Shown here piece by piece: positions 1-7,737 of a stretch of 64,000 bases of DNA (position 1 is its first letter; each line of letters starts with the position of its first letter). A program made the position numbers and the translations under genes. Under the pieces are notes generated by a model. It saw nothing but the letters and a program-made list of their open reading frames with translations. It was not told the DNA's origin and did no database searches. Source of the DNA: Pseudopelobacter sp964542535. GTDB lineage: Bacteria; Desulfobacterota; Desulfuromonadia; Geobacterales; Pseudopelobacteraceae. The stretch covers positions 62,001-126,000 of the forward strand of contig CAZIUE010000010.1 of assembly GCA_964542535.1 (NCBI GenBank), in the 5' to 3' direction.

Positions 1-486
1 GCCGTCAGGGAAGAGGTGCCCCAGGTGGGAGTCCCCGTCCCGGGAGCGGATCTCGGTACGCCGCATGCCCTGGCTTGTGTCTTCCCTGCTGGTGATCTGC
101 TCCTGCTCCAGGGGCTGGGTGAAGCTGGGCCAGCCGCTGCCGGAATCGAACTTGTCCAGGGAACTGAAGAGCGGCTCGCCGGAAACCACGTCCACGTAGA
201 TGCCCGGTTCGTGGTGGTTCCAGTAGGCGTTCTGGAAGGGGGGCTCGGTGCCGCACTGCTGGGTGACCCGGTACTGTTCCGGGGTGAGGCTCTTTTTCAG
301 CAGTTCCTGGGAGGGTTTCGCGGAGAGTGCGGGCTTCGAATTCATGGGGGGCTCCTTTCCCGAACCGTGGCAGGATGTCAGGCAGAAAGCGAAGCAGATC
401 AGGATGAGTAAAAAGGCAAGGGGATGCGGCTGTCCGTTCGGCTGCTCCGGTTTGTTCGTTGCGTCTGCTGGCCGCGCTCCTCTCAT
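1..486 (-). CDS. msrB: MsrB-type peptide methionine sulfoxide reductase, putative lipoprotein (3' end outside window)
   Basis: MsrB enzymes reduce methionine-R-sulfoxide in proteins. The readable part contains family blocks such as YWNHHEPGIYVDVVSG, GEPLFSS, KFDSGSGWPSF, and RDGDSHLGHLFPDG at the window edge; the catalytic Cys region lies outside. Reading back from the MsrB domain the frame stays open to an ATG at 486, giving a hydrophobic stretch LAFLLILICFAFCLTSC that ends in a lipobox (LTSC), so an outer-membrane or periplasmic lipoprotein form is likely. That ATG overlaps the TGA of the HEPN gene (ATGA). A second start at 345 (MNSKPALS) has a good Shine-Dalgarno (GGAAAGGAG) and would give a cytoplasmic form. 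Family assignment is firm; the start is inferred. Confidence 0.85.
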   Translation of the reverse strand, partial: MRGARPADATNKPEQPNGQPHPLAFLLILICFAFCLTSCHGSGKEPPMNSKPALSAKPSQELLKKSLTPEQYRVTQQCGTEPPFQNAYWNHHEPGIYVDVVSGEPLFSSLDKFDSGSGWPSFTQPLEQEQITSREDTSQGMRRTEIRSRDGDSHLGHLFPDG

Positions 487-905
487 GGTGTCCGACCGTC
501 CCGCAGCAGGAGTGCCTGGCTGAAGCGCGGGAAATCGTCCAGATGCCTTTCGATGATCGAGACCACGATGGGTAGTTGCAGGCTCTGGTAGTCATGAACG
601 GCGATGTTGCGGAAACCGACCATGCGTTTCAGGCTGCCGGCAAGTCCTGAATCAATGCATCCCGCTTGCGCCAGCAGCGAAAAAACATCGCGAGCGCTCT
701 GGGGGACACCCAGTCGGTCGCGTCGGATCAGGTGCTGCCCCATATCCAGCGCAGCCTCGCAGGCGCGCTGAATATTCAGGATGGCTGCGTCCTGACGGGT
801 GTAATCTTCCGCAAAGGATACGGTGTCCCGCTCGTATTCCTCGCGGGCGCGCCTGACGCAGCGTTCGATGGTGGCGGCCTTATTGATCAGCACGTCATCG
901 ACCAT
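483..905 (-). CDS. hepT: HEPN (HepT-like) toxin of a HEPN/MNT toxin-antitoxin pair
   Basis: This 140-residue protein has the helical DUF86/HepT fold and the signature RNIAVHDY, i.e. Rx4HxY, the RNase active site of HEPN toxins together with the tyrosine that MNT antitoxins AMPylate in characterised HepT/MntA systems. The upstream gene at 895-1290 is the matching minimal nucleotidyltransferase and overlaps it by 11 bases, the usual gene order. Its stop codon overlaps the proposed start of the lipoprotein msrB gene. The role as an RNA-cleaving toxin is inferred from the family, not shown by the sequence. Confidence 0.88.
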   Translation of the reverse strand: MVDDVLINKAATIERCVRRAREEYERDTVSFAEDYTRQDAAILNIQRACEAALDMGQHLIRRDRLGVPQSARDVFSLLAQAGCIDSGLAGSLKRMVGFRNIAVHDYQSLQLPIVVSIIERHLDDFPRFSQALLLRDGRTP

Positions 906-1290
906 GAATGGTTCCCTTTCTCAAAATGTCTTCCAGCAGGCCGGCGCGGGAGCTGTCCAGTTCGGTCTTCTCGCTCAGTATGGCAGCCTCGTGCAGCCCG
1001 GCCCGCACGTTATGAGCCCACCACCGTTCACCCTGGGTGATGATCTGGTACTGCATCACGGTGGAAGCGGCACGCAGGTCCAGTAGGTCCACCGCGCATC
1101 CGGCCAGATCGGCCAGATCGCCGCTCAGCTCCCAGAGCAGCAGCGGGTCGGCATATCCCTCCACCAGCACCGCCAGGTCGAGATCGCTTTCCGGGCCGGC
1201 CGTTCCCTGTATGCGACTGCCGAATGCGTAGATGGCCAGCAGGCCGCTGACACGTTGTCGTATGGCAGCGATGATCGCTTCACGGTTCAT
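895..1290 (-). CDS. mntA: MNT-domain nucleotidyltransferase antitoxin (MntA-like)
   Basis: The 131-residue protein has the polymerase-beta-type nucleotidyltransferase motif GSRIQGTAGPESDLDL, matching GSx10DxD, near residue 24. In HEPN/MNT modules this partner neutralises the HEPN RNase, in known cases by AMPylating the toxin tyrosine. It is first in the cassette and overlaps the toxin gene by 11 bases, so the two are probably translationally coupled. The C-terminal part is longer than the bare catalytic core and helical. Confidence 0.87.
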   Translation of the reverse strand: MNREAIIAAIRQRVSGLLAIYAFGSRIQGTAGPESDLDLAVLVEGYADPLLLWELSGDLADLAGCAVDLLDLRAASTVMQYQIITQGERWWAHNVRAGLHEAAILSEKTELDSSRAGLLEDILRKGTIHGR

Positions 1291-1375
1291 GGCAATGGAA
1301 CCTCGCTTTCATGCGGTTGATACTGTTCTGCGTGTCTTTTCTGGCGACTATACCATCTGTTCCGGTGCGCACATA

Positions 1376-1416
1376 CAACAAAAAACCCGCTCAACCGTTG
1401 GAACGGCTGAGCGGGT
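1376..1416 (-). terminator. Rho-independent terminator of hisI-hisG
   Basis: A hairpin with perfect 9-bp arms (ACCCGCTCA at 1385-1393 and its complement at 1408-1416) has an extra inner pairing (CCGTT/AACGG). On the minus strand it is followed by a run of T (1381-1385) and a T-rich tail. It lies about 55 bases beyond the hisG stop and in front of the divergent end of nothing on plus, so it ends the his transcript. Confidence 0.85.
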
Positions 1417-1471
1417 CAGGGGGCTGCGGCGTTGTGTGAGGAGATCCCGCGGGATGCCCTGTTGCTCTGCC

Positions 1472-2347
1472 TCAGATGATCTTGTTGAGCGGATACTCGA
1501 TGATTCCCTCGGCACCCAGCTTGATCAGCTCGGGGATGACGCGGCGCACGTCCTTTTCGCTCATGACGCTCTCGACGGAGAGCCAGTCGGAGTTGTAGAG
1601 GTGGGAGACGGTGGCGTTCTTCAGGCTGGGGAGGATGCCGGTGATGGCTTCGACCTTGTCGCCGGGAGCGTTCATCTTGAGTCCCACCATATTCTCCGCA
1701 GCAAGGGACGATTTCAGCAGGGTGGCGATCTGCTCGATCTTCTCCCGCTTCCAGGGATCGGCCCAGGATGCCCTGTTGGCGATCAGCACCGGCACCGATT
1801 CCATCAGCTCGCAGACGATGCGCAGGCCGTTGGCCTTGATGGTGGAGCCGGTCTCGGTGACCTCCACGATGGCGTCGCACAGGCCGTCCACCACCTTAGC
1901 CTCGGTGGCTCCCCAGGAGAACTCCACCTTGACCGGGATGTTGCGCTCGCTGAAGTAGCGCGTGGTGAACCCCACCAGCTCGGTGGCGATGGTGGCGCCG
2001 GCCAGGTCCTCGGGCCCCTTGACCGGGGAATCGCCGTTGACCACCAGCACCCAGCGGGCCGGACGACGGGAGACCTTGGAATAGACCATCTCGCAGACTT
2101 CCACCACGTCTGATTCGTTCTCCCGCACCCAGTCGCGGCCGGCGATGCCGGCGTCGATGGTGGCGCGCTCCACATAGCGTCCCATCTCCTGGGGGCGGAT
2201 CAGTTTGCAGGTCATCTCGCTATCGTCGATGCCGGGGAAATAGCTGCGTGACGAGATACTCACCTGCCAGCCCGATTTTCTGAACAGTTCCACGGTGGCG
2301 TTTTCCAGGCTTCCCTTGGGGATGCCGAATTTCAGCATATTGCTCAT
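1472..2347 (-). CDS. hisG: ATP phosphoribosyltransferase, long form
   Basis: HisG condenses ATP with PRPP in the first committed step of histidine synthesis. The 291-residue length and the C-terminal extension (ending MSEKDVRRVIPELIKLGAEGIIEYPLNKII region) mark the long, hexameric form that carries its own histidine-binding ACT-like domain and needs no HisZ. The substrate-binding segment DAIVEVTETGSTIKANGL is clear at about residues 160-177. Start ATG follows GGGGGAGAGT. The gene sits 10 bases after hisI in the same direction, an operon. Confidence 0.95.
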   Translation of the reverse strand: MSNMLKFGIPKGSLENATVELFRKSGWQVSISSRSYFPGIDDSEMTCKLIRPQEMGRYVERATIDAGIAGRDWVRENESDVVEVCEMVYSKVSRRPARWVLVVNGDSPVKGPEDLAGATIATELVGFTTRYFSERNIPVKVEFSWGATEAKVVDGLCDAIVEVTETGSTIKANGLRIVCELMESVPVLIANRASWADPWKREKIEQIATLLKSSLAAENMVGLKMNAPGDKVEAITGILPSLKNATVSHLYNSDWLSVESVMSEKDVRRVIPELIKLGAEGIIEYPLNKII

Positions 2348-2357
2348 ACTCTCCCCC

Positions 2358-2735
2358 TTATTTCTTGTAGACCTGGGCCGGATCGAACAGGGGGTTGGAG
2401 TGCTCCACCCACTGGCCGTTTTCCCATTTTACGTAGAAGCAGCTGCGGTTGCCGGTGTGGCAGGCGGCCGGGCCGTTCTGTCTTACCTTGATGACCACGC
2501 TGTCGGCGTCGCAGTCGGTCAGGACCTCCATGACCTCCTGGGTGTTGCCCGACTCCTCTCCCTTCATCCAGTACTTGTTGCGGCTGCGGCTGAAGAACCA
2601 GGTCTTGCCGGTTTCAAGGGTCAGATTGAGGGTCTTCTCGTCCATGAAGGCCACCATGAGCACTTCACCGTTCTGGTAGTCCTGGATGATGGCGGGGATC
2701 AGCCCCCCCATCTTGTCGAAATCGATCTGGATCAC
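2358..2735 (-). CDS. hisI: Phosphoribosyl-AMP cyclohydrolase
   Basis: HisI opens the adenine ring of phosphoribosyl-AMP in histidine synthesis. The 125-residue protein carries the characteristic blocks LMVAFMDEKTL, TWFFSRSRNKYWMKGEESGNTQ, the metal-binding DCDADS, and a C-terminal CHTGNRSCFY with zinc-ligand cysteine. It is a stand-alone cyclohydrolase without the HisE pyrophosphohydrolase domain. It is followed directly by hisG. Confidence 0.95.
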   Translation of the reverse strand: MIQIDFDKMGGLIPAIIQDYQNGEVLMVAFMDEKTLNLTLETGKTWFFSRSRNKYWMKGEESGNTQEVMEVLTDCDADSVVIKVRQNGPAACHTGNRSCFYVKWENGQWVEHSNPLFDPAQVYKK

Positions 2736-2816
2736 GTTGCTCTCCTTGCTTCGTGTATGGATGCCGCGCAGGCGGCGGGTCTCGAGGAGGTGTGGTGGTA
2801 CTGGCGGGCAGCCCCG

Positions 2817-3197
2817 TCAGGGAGCCGACGGCTCGCGTACGATGGGCCGCTTCAGGACCCGGGCAGCGTTTTCCATCGTCCCCAGGTTGATCAGGTTCCG
2901 GTAGCCGGCCCTGGTCAGTGTCTTGGCCGCGATGGCAGTGCGGCGTCCGCTGCGGCAGTACAGGTACAGCCTGGTGTTCCTGGCCGGGGCGACCGCAATG
3001 ATCTCCGTCCCGATCCTGTCGTGGGGGATCAGGATGGCGTTATCCAGGTGCCCTGCCTTCCACTCCCCCTCGCTGCGCACATCGATGACCAGTCCGCCGG
3101 ACGGGATGAAGTCATTCCTGGCCTGGGCGGCCTGGGGGGGCGACAGCAGCAACAGCATGAACAGCATGAACAGCAGTCTGGTGACGATTCCTGGCAT
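2817..3197 (-). CDS. Exported rhodanese-like sulfurtransferase
   Basis: A single rhodanese domain follows an N-terminal hydrophobic signal (VTRLLFMLFMLLLLSPPQAAQA), so the protein is probably periplasmic. The active-site loop is YCRSGRRT, with the catalytic cysteine and a CRSGRR loop of the size typical of single-domain rhodaneses; the CH2A-like VIDVRSEGEW block is also present. ATG 3197 was preferred to an upstream in-frame start because it places the signal peptide at the N-terminus and has GAGGGA before it. Upstream lies the tRNA-Phe terminator. Its substrate is unknown. Confidence 0.85.
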   Translation of the reverse strand: MPGIVTRLLFMLFMLLLLSPPQAAQARNDFIPSGGLVIDVRSEGEWKAGHLDNAILIPHDRIGTEIIAVAPARNTRLYLYCRSGRRTAIAAKTLTRAGYRNLINLGTMENAARVLKRPIVREPSAP

Positions 3198-3221
3198 TGC
3201 CGGTCCCTCTGTCGGATAAAG

Positions 3222-3254
3222 AAAAAGGCCTTGCGGTCGGTGACGCAAGGCCTT
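3222..3254 (-). terminator. Terminator downstream of tRNA-Phe
   Basis: A perfect 10-bp stem (AAGGCCTTGC at 3225-3234, complement at 3245-3254) is followed on the minus strand by T-rich sequence. It lies 11 bases after the tRNA 3' end. Confidence 0.8.
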
Positions 3255-3264
3255 GGTTTCATGA

Positions 3265-3340
<76 letters not shown>

Positions 3341-3413
3341 GAAAAGGCTTTTCTATATAGCCCGGAACCGGTTGGCCTGTCAACAGCAAAAATGCTCTCC
3401 GGACCGGGAAGGA

Positions 3414-4490
3414 CTATTTTTCCCGCTCTCGCCTGATGCCGATCGGGATGTGGTCGCAGAACGGTTCCTCGGCCAGGTAGTCGCCGTGCACCGCGTCGGC
3501 CCGGGCGCGGCAGCCGCCGCAGACGGAGAGGTATTCGCACCGGCCGCATTTCCCCTTGTAGGAGGAAAAATCGCGCAGTTCGCGGAACAGCGGTGCCTTC
3601 TCCCAGATCTCGCGGAAGGGGGTCTGCCTCAGGTTTCCGGCGCTGCGGTGAAAGTAGGAGCAGGGCTTTACATTGCCGAAGCAGTCGATCAGGCAGATGG
3701 ACTGGGCGGCGAGGCATCCTTTGCCCCCCCCGGTGGAGAAGGAGAGGGAGCGACGCTGGAAGCTGACTCCCTCCTCCCGGGCTTTCTGGGGGACGATGCG
3801 GTAGTAATGGGGGGCGCAGGTGGGACGCATGAGGATGTCGTGCTCCTGCTTTTCCTGCTGGTAGTGCCAGTGGAGGATTTCCTCGTAATCCTCTCTGCTG
3901 ATCAGTTCGTTCATAATCTCTTCGCCGCGGCCGGTGGGGACGACCATGAACAGATACCAGGCCGTGGCCCCCAGCTGCTTGGCGAGCTTGAAGGTGTCGG
4001 CGATGTCGTGCTGGTTGCGTTTGGTGAAGGAGGAGTTGATCAGGAATTTCTGGCCATGGGCGCGGAACAGTTCCGCCGCGCGGACGACCCCGTCGAAGGC
4101 GCCGGGGCACTGGCGGAAGTCGTCGTGGACCGCGGCGGAGCCGCCGTCCAGGGAGAGGGAGACCATCCTGATGTCGGCTGCCCTCATCTCGCGGCAGGTC
4201 TCCTCCGTTACCAGGCTGCCGTTGGTTGCCATGCACATGCGCAGCCCCAGGGAGGTGCCGTAGCGCGCCAGCTCGAAGATGTCCGGTCGCATGAGCGGTT
4301 CGCCGCCGGAGAGAACCACCACCGGCTTGGAAAAGTCGGCGATCTCCCGGAGCAACTCTTTTCCCTCTTGGGTACTGAAGTCCCCCTGGGACGAGTCCAT
4401 GCCGGAGGAACAGCGGCAGTGCACGCAGGCCAGGTTGCATTTCTGGGTGGTTTCCCAGGCGATCCACTTGGGTATGAATTCAGATTTCAT
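3414..4490 (-). CDS. Radical SAM/SPASM protein, AhbD/NirJ-like (heme biosynthesis candidate)
   Basis: The radical SAM cluster motif is C18-NLA-C22-VH-C25, followed by a GGEP motif (LSGGEPLMRPD). The C-terminus has a SPASM-type cysteine cluster (CGRCEYLSVCGGCRARA) plus upstream cysteines for auxiliary clusters. This arrangement and the phrase CGGCRARA resemble AhbC/AhbD/NirJ proteins, which modify heme side chains in the siroheme-dependent heme pathway of Geobacter-like and sulfate-reducing bacteria. I cannot separate AhbD (decarboxylation of Fe-coproporphyrin) from a peptide-modifying SPASM enzyme by sequence alone; no other ahb gene is in view. The gene is alone, 73 bases upstream of tRNA-Phe. 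Confidence 0.75.
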   Translation of the reverse strand: MKSEFIPKWIAWETTQKCNLACVHCRCSSGMDSSQGDFSTQEGKELLREIADFSKPVVVLSGGEPLMRPDIFELARYGTSLGLRMCMATNGSLVTEETCREMRAADIRMVSLSLDGGSAAVHDDFRQCPGAFDGVVRAAELFRAHGQKFLINSSFTKRNQHDIADTFKLAKQLGATAWYLFMVVPTGRGEEIMNELISREDYEEILHWHYQQEKQEHDILMRPTCAPHYYRIVPQKAREEGVSFQRRSLSFSTGGGKGCLAAQSICLIDCFGNVKPCSYFHRSAGNLRQTPFREIWEKAPLFRELRDFSSYKGKCGRCEYLSVCGGCRARADAVHGDYLAEEPFCDHIPIGIRREREK

Positions 4491-4636
4491 GGGCTCTCCG
4501 GAGGTTCCGTGCGGCAGCGGGGCAGGCGGAAATCCTAGCCCATGGAACCGACAAACTCAAGCGTATTTCACGGCAGCGGCGTCCCTCCCATAGACGCTCC
4601 CGGCGGGATCTTTCCGGGGTCATGGAGCATATATGC

Positions 4637-4665
4637 TTGAATCGCCGTGGTAACTCTGTTATAAA
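4637..4665 (+). promoter_or_regulatory. Sigma-70 promoter of mglBA
   Basis: TTGAAT (4637-4642), a 17-base spacer and TATAAA (4660-4665) match the housekeeping consensus well. The site is 60 bases upstream of the mglB start, in an otherwise noncoding 234-base gap between divergent genes. Confidence 0.7.
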
Positions 4666-4724
4666 ACCCGGTGAAATAATTTGCATATTTTCAGGCTGTC
4701 CGCCTTCGGGGCAAGGAGAGGCGC

Positions 4725-5216
4725 ATGTCCGCTTCCAATATGGTTATGTATGAAGAGGAATTTCAGGAAGTTAATAATGTTCTTGAGCGGCTGCTGAAGG
4801 AGTCCAACGCCAAGGTCATCTTCCTGGTTGACAAGGACGGGCAGCTCATTTCGGGAGTCGGGGAGGTTGAACGCTTCGATACCACCTCCCTGGCCTCGCT
4901 TACTGCCGGAAACATTGCCGCCACCGGGGGGCTGGCCAAGCTGATCGGCGAAAAGGAATTCTCGATCCTGTTTCACGAGGGGGAGAAGGATAACCTTCAT
5001 ATCTCCATCGTGGGGGGGAGGGTCATCCTGGTGGTGCTGTTCGACAGCAATTCTTCCCTGGGGCTTGTCCGCTTGCGGGTCAAGAAGTCGTCGGAAGAGC
5101 TGTCCACCATCTTTGACCGGCTGCTCAGGAAGGGAGCTGAAGCCGCGCAGCGGGGGGGGGCGGACTTCCCCTTTGCCGAGATCACCGACGATGATATCGA
5201 TAATCTGTTCAGCTAA
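4725..5216 (+). CDS. mglB: MglB-like roadblock/LC7 GTPase-activating protein
   Basis: The 163-residue protein has the Roadblock/LC7 fold (VIFLVDKDGQLISGVGEVERFDTTSLASLTAGNIAAT region). MglB is the GAP that stimulates GTP hydrolysis by MglA and with it sets cell polarity and motility direction in Myxococcus. Start ATG follows AAGGAGAGGCGC. mglA starts 21 bases after its stop. C-terminal residues 150-163 are acidic. In Geobacter-type bacteria the pair's exact task is not settled. Confidence 0.92.
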   Translation: MSASNMVMYEEEFQEVNNVLERLLKESNAKVIFLVDKDGQLISGVGEVERFDTTSLASLTAGNIAATGGLAKLIGEKEFSILFHEGEKDNLHISIVGGRVILVVLFDSNSSLGLVRLRVKKSSEELSTIFDRLLRKGAEAAQRGGADFPFAEITDDDIDNLFS

Positions 5217-5237
5217 CGACCATGAGGTAACCGAGCG

Positions 5238-5825
5238 ATGTCCTTCATCAACTACGCCTCCCGTGAGATAAACTGCAAGATCGTCTACTACGGGCCGGGC
5301 CTGTGCGGCAAGACCACCAACCTGCAGTTCGTCTATCAGAAGACCGCGCCCGACTCCCGGGGGAAGATGATCAGCCTGGCCACCGAGACGGAGCGGACCC
5401 TGTTTTTCGATTTCCTCCCCCTGGCGCTGGGGGAGATCCGCGGTTTCAAGACCCGCTTTCACCTCTACACGGTTCCCGGCCAGGTGTTTTACGATGCCTC
5501 CCGCAAGCTGATCCTCAAAGGGGTTGACGGCGTGGTGTTCGTGGCCGACTCCCAGGAAGAACGGGAGGATGCCAATATCGAATCCCTGGAAAACCTGCGC
5601 TTCAACCTCAAGGAGCAGGGGTACGACCTGGACAGTCTCCCCTATGTGGTCCAGTACAACAAGCGCGACCTGCCCAACGTCATGCCGGTGGAACAGATGC
5701 GGCGCGATCTGAACCCCACCAATGTTCCCGACTTCGAGGCCTGTGCCACCACCGGTGAGGGGGTCTTCGAAACGCTCAAGGCGGTTGCCAAGCTGATCCT
5801 GATCGATCTCAAGAAGGGCAAGTAG
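5238..5825 (+). CDS. mglA: MglA small Ras-like GTPase
   Basis: The 195-residue length equals that of Myxococcus MglA. The P-loop is G19-PGLCGKTT, the nucleotide-specificity motif is NKRD (in VVQYNKRDLP), and TVPGQVFYDASRK is the switch II region. MglA cycles between GTP and GDP forms to position the polarity machinery; MglB encoded just upstream is its GAP. A terminator follows at 5901-5933. Confidence 0.95.
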   Translation: MSFINYASREINCKIVYYGPGLCGKTTNLQFVYQKTAPDSRGKMISLATETERTLFFDFLPLALGEIRGFKTRFHLYTVPGQVFYDASRKLILKGVDGVVFVADSQEEREDANIESLENLRFNLKEQGYDLDSLPYVVQYNKRDLPNVMPVEQMRRDLNPTNVPDFEACATTGEGVFETLKAVAKLILIDLKKGK

Positions 5826-5900
5826 GTTTTCGGGCGAGTGTGTCGGTATGCCGTTTTTTTCGTCCTGCCGGCGGGATCGCTCTTTTGGCTTGATTTTTGG

Positions 5901-5933
5901 GGGAGCGCGTGATACTAACAACGCTCCCTTTTT
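5901..5933 (+). terminator. Terminator between mglA and tRNA-Ser
   Basis: GGGAGCG (5901-5907) pairs with CGCTCCC (5922-5928), followed by five T (5929-5933). Confidence 0.75.
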
Positions 5934-5950
5934 GAAGGCACAGGGTTCGC

Positions 5951-6043
5951 GGAGAGATGGCCGAGTAGGTCGAAGGCGCTCGCCTGCTAAGCGAGTATAC
6001 TGGGAAACCGGTATCGAGGGTTCGAATCCCTCTCTCTCCGCCA
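5951..6043 (+). tRNA. tRNA-Ser (GCT anticodon)
   Basis: A class II tRNA of 93 bases: acceptor GGAGAGA pairs with TCTCTCC, the anticodon loop CTGCTAA carries GCT (Ser, AGC/AGU codons), the long variable arm (ATACTGGGAAACCGGTAT) is typical of serine tRNAs, T-arm GGTTCGAATCC, discriminator G and an encoded CCA. Confidence 0.97.
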
Positions 6044-6071
6044 CTATTTATCGGCTGCTTGACATGAACGG

Positions 6072-6101
6072 CGCGTCCCCTTGGACGGCGTCTTTTTTTT
6101 T
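6072..6101 (+). terminator. Terminator of tRNA-Ser
   Basis: CGTCC (6074-6078), a CCTT loop and GGACG (6083-6087) form a short hairpin followed by a run of nine T (6093-6101). Confidence 0.7.
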
Positions 6102-6271
6102 GCCCGAATCCGTGCCGCCGGACTGCTGGAGCAGCTTAAAAGAGTCGGGGCCGCAACACTGTCATCGGCGCTGCGGCCGCACGTCCGGGAGAGCCTCCGG
6201 CCTGCCGTCCCATGCCGCAGAACATGCCTTGGGGAGAGAGGCGCGCGGAGGGAGGGATACGTGACGGACTG

Positions 6272-6742
6272 TCAGAGTTCCGTTATGGCCTGGCGCGCCA
6301 GGCTGTCGCAGCGCTCGTTCTCCACATGGCCGGCATGACCGCGGATCCATTGCCACCTGATACTGTGGGGGGCGCTGAGTCTGAGCAGTTCCTCCCACAG
6401 ATCGCGGTTGAGCACCGGCTCCTTCTTGCTGTTCCGCCACCCCCGACGTTGCCACCCCTGAATCCACTCGGTCATTCCCTTAACCAGATACTGCGAGTCG
6501 GTGACAACGGTGACCTGGCAGGGGCGTTTGAGCAGCCGCAGCGCCTCCATGACGGCGGTTAGTTCCATGCGGTTGTTGGTGGTGTGTCCCTCTCCGCCGC
6601 GGATCTCCTTCTCGTGGCCGTTGCAGCGCAGGATGGCGCCGTAGCCGCCCGGCCCGGGATTGCCGCTGCATGCTCCGTCGCAGAAGATTTCCACCGGAGC
6701 GCCGGATGGATGACACGGATTCAGTTCAGACCCGGCCGACAT
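6272..6742 (-). CDS. rnhA: Ribonuclease HI
   Basis: RNase HI degrades the RNA of RNA-DNA hybrids. The four acidic catalytic residues are visible: D22 in CDGACSGNPGPGG, E in NRMELTAVMEAL, D in TDSQYLVKG, and D146 in NERCDSLA; the catalytic-loop histidine is in WIRGHAGH. At 156 residues it has the normal bacterial length and includes the basic protrusion (WQRRGWRNSKKEPV). Its start lies inside the end of the acyltransferase gene (17-base overlap), so the two are probably co-transcribed. Confidence 0.96.
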   Translation of the reverse strand: MSAGSELNPCHPSGAPVEIFCDGACSGNPGPGGYGAILRCNGHEKEIRGGEGHTTNNRMELTAVMEALRLLKRPCQVTVVTDSQYLVKGMTEWIQGWQRRGWRNSKKEPVLNRDLWEELLRLSAPHSIRWQWIRGHAGHVENERCDSLARQAITEL

Positions 6743-7418
6743 AGGCGCCCTCCCGTTTCAGGAGTTCGGCAATGGCGTCCATGATCCGCTCCACGATCAG
6801 CTGGTGGGTCTCCTTGTGGTTGGGCAGCTGGTACAGGTCGCTTACATCCAGCGGCGCGCCGAAGACCGCGCGGGCAGATTGCCCCAGGCCGGGGAACTTC
6901 CAGCGGTTGAGCCCGATCAACGCCGTGGGGATGATCACCGGCCGGGTTTCAAAGATGATCTTGCCCACGCCGCGGTTTCCCTTGCCCAGCCGGCCGTCCC
7001 GGTGCCTGGTCCCTTCGGGGAAGAGCATGACCTTCTGGTCCTTCAGCAGCTCCTCGATGACCCGGTTGGCCTTGACGTCGCGCCCGCGTCTGACAGGGAA
7101 GGCCCCCCAGGAGGAATAGAGCAGACGCTGCAACGGGGTGGTGAACAGCTCTTCCTTGGCGGGAGCCCAGACCATCTGCAGGGGGTGTTGGCGGACAACG
7201 GCCCAAGGGAGGAAGATGGTCTCGTAGGCCGAGATGTGGTTGGCGGCCAGGAGTACCCCTCCCGAGGGGGGGATGTTGTCGGCTCCCCTGGTGGTGAAAC
7301 GGTTGAGAACCGAAGCGTAGAAACCGACCATGTAGCAGGAAAAGGTAACCCAGCTGCGTCGCAGAAACGATGTATGCACGGAACGACCATCCTTGGAGAT
7401 GTGGTGAACGGCTGTCAT
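6726..7418 (-). CDS. PlsC-like 1-acyl-glycerol-3-phosphate acyltransferase (variant catalytic motif)
   Basis: The LPLAT family transfers acyl chains to lysophosphatidate at the membrane. The glycerol-phosphate binding block LFPEGTRHRDGRLGKG is clear, as is the proline block VIIPTALIG. The catalytic motif reads NHISAYE, giving Hx4E in place of the usual Hx4D. One hydrophobic segment is near the N-terminus (VTFSCYMVGFYASVL). ATG 7418 was preferred; a GTG three codons upstream (7427) is also possible. Neither has a clear Shine-Dalgarno. A lysolipid-specific or lipid A-type role cannot be excluded. Confidence 0.85.
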   Translation of the reverse strand: MTAVHHISKDGRSVHTSFLRRSWVTFSCYMVGFYASVLNRFTTRGADNIPPSGGVLLAANHISAYETIFLPWAVVRQHPLQMVWAPAKEELFTTPLQRLLYSSWGAFPVRRGRDVKANRVIEELLKDQKVMLFPEGTRHRDGRLGKGNRGVGKIIFETRPVIIPTALIGLNRWKFPGLGQSARAVFGAPLDVSDLYQLPNHKETHQLIVERIMDAIAELLKREGAYVGRV

Positions 7419-7457
7419 GTATAGCACTTAATTGGGGGCTTCGGCAACAGCCAACGG

Positions 7458-7486
7458 TTGTGGCCGTTGTCGAATCGTGATATTAA
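7458..7486 (+). promoter_or_regulatory. Sigma-70-like promoter ahead of the EAL-HDOD remnant, arfB-like gene and mutS2
   Basis: TTGTGG (7458-7463), a 17-base spacer and TATTAA (7481-7486) form a plausible promoter 88 bases upstream of the remnant ORF. No other good candidate lies closer to the release-factor-like gene, so the remnant may now act as its leader. Confidence 0.45.
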
Positions 7487-7573
7487 AAGCCGCGAATTGC
7501 TGCTACAATCCGCTTCTTCTTGAGATGAAGCGCCGGTTTCCCGTGGCCGGCACCGTTCCCTGACGAGGCTCCC

Positions 7574-7735
7574 ATGCTGAGTGACGGCTACCTGCTCGGA
7601 CGACAACCGATCCTGGACAAAAACCACGACCTGGTTGGTTTCGACCTTCTCTTCCGCTCGGTTGCCTCACGGGAAGACGCGGCCGTGCCGGTTGCCCAGC
7701 TGAAGGCCTGCCGCCGGTGCTCGGGGAGACTCTGA
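7574..7735 (+). pseudogene. 5' remnant of an EAL-HDOD (c-di-GMP/HDOD signalling) gene
   Basis: The frame from ATG 7574 begins MLSDGYLLGRQPILDKN and continues LVGFDLLFRS, which is the conserved opening of EAL-HDOD (YuxH-like) proteins, normally about 400 residues. Similarity fades after about 37 codons and the frame stops at 7733-7735, two bases before the next gene. No EAL or HDOD remainder is found downstream. I read it as a gene truncated by a deletion; a functional 53-residue peptide is possible but unsupported. Confidence 0.7.
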
Positions 7736-7737
7736 CC

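Noticed and set aside
5..595. A 196-codon open frame on minus covering the left edge
   Set aside because: It is out of phase with the clear MsrB and HEPN proteins and has no family similarity.
4659..6044. A 461-codon open frame antisense to mglB and mglA
   Set aside because: High-GC antisense shadow; both sense genes are well supported, and it even covers the tRNA.
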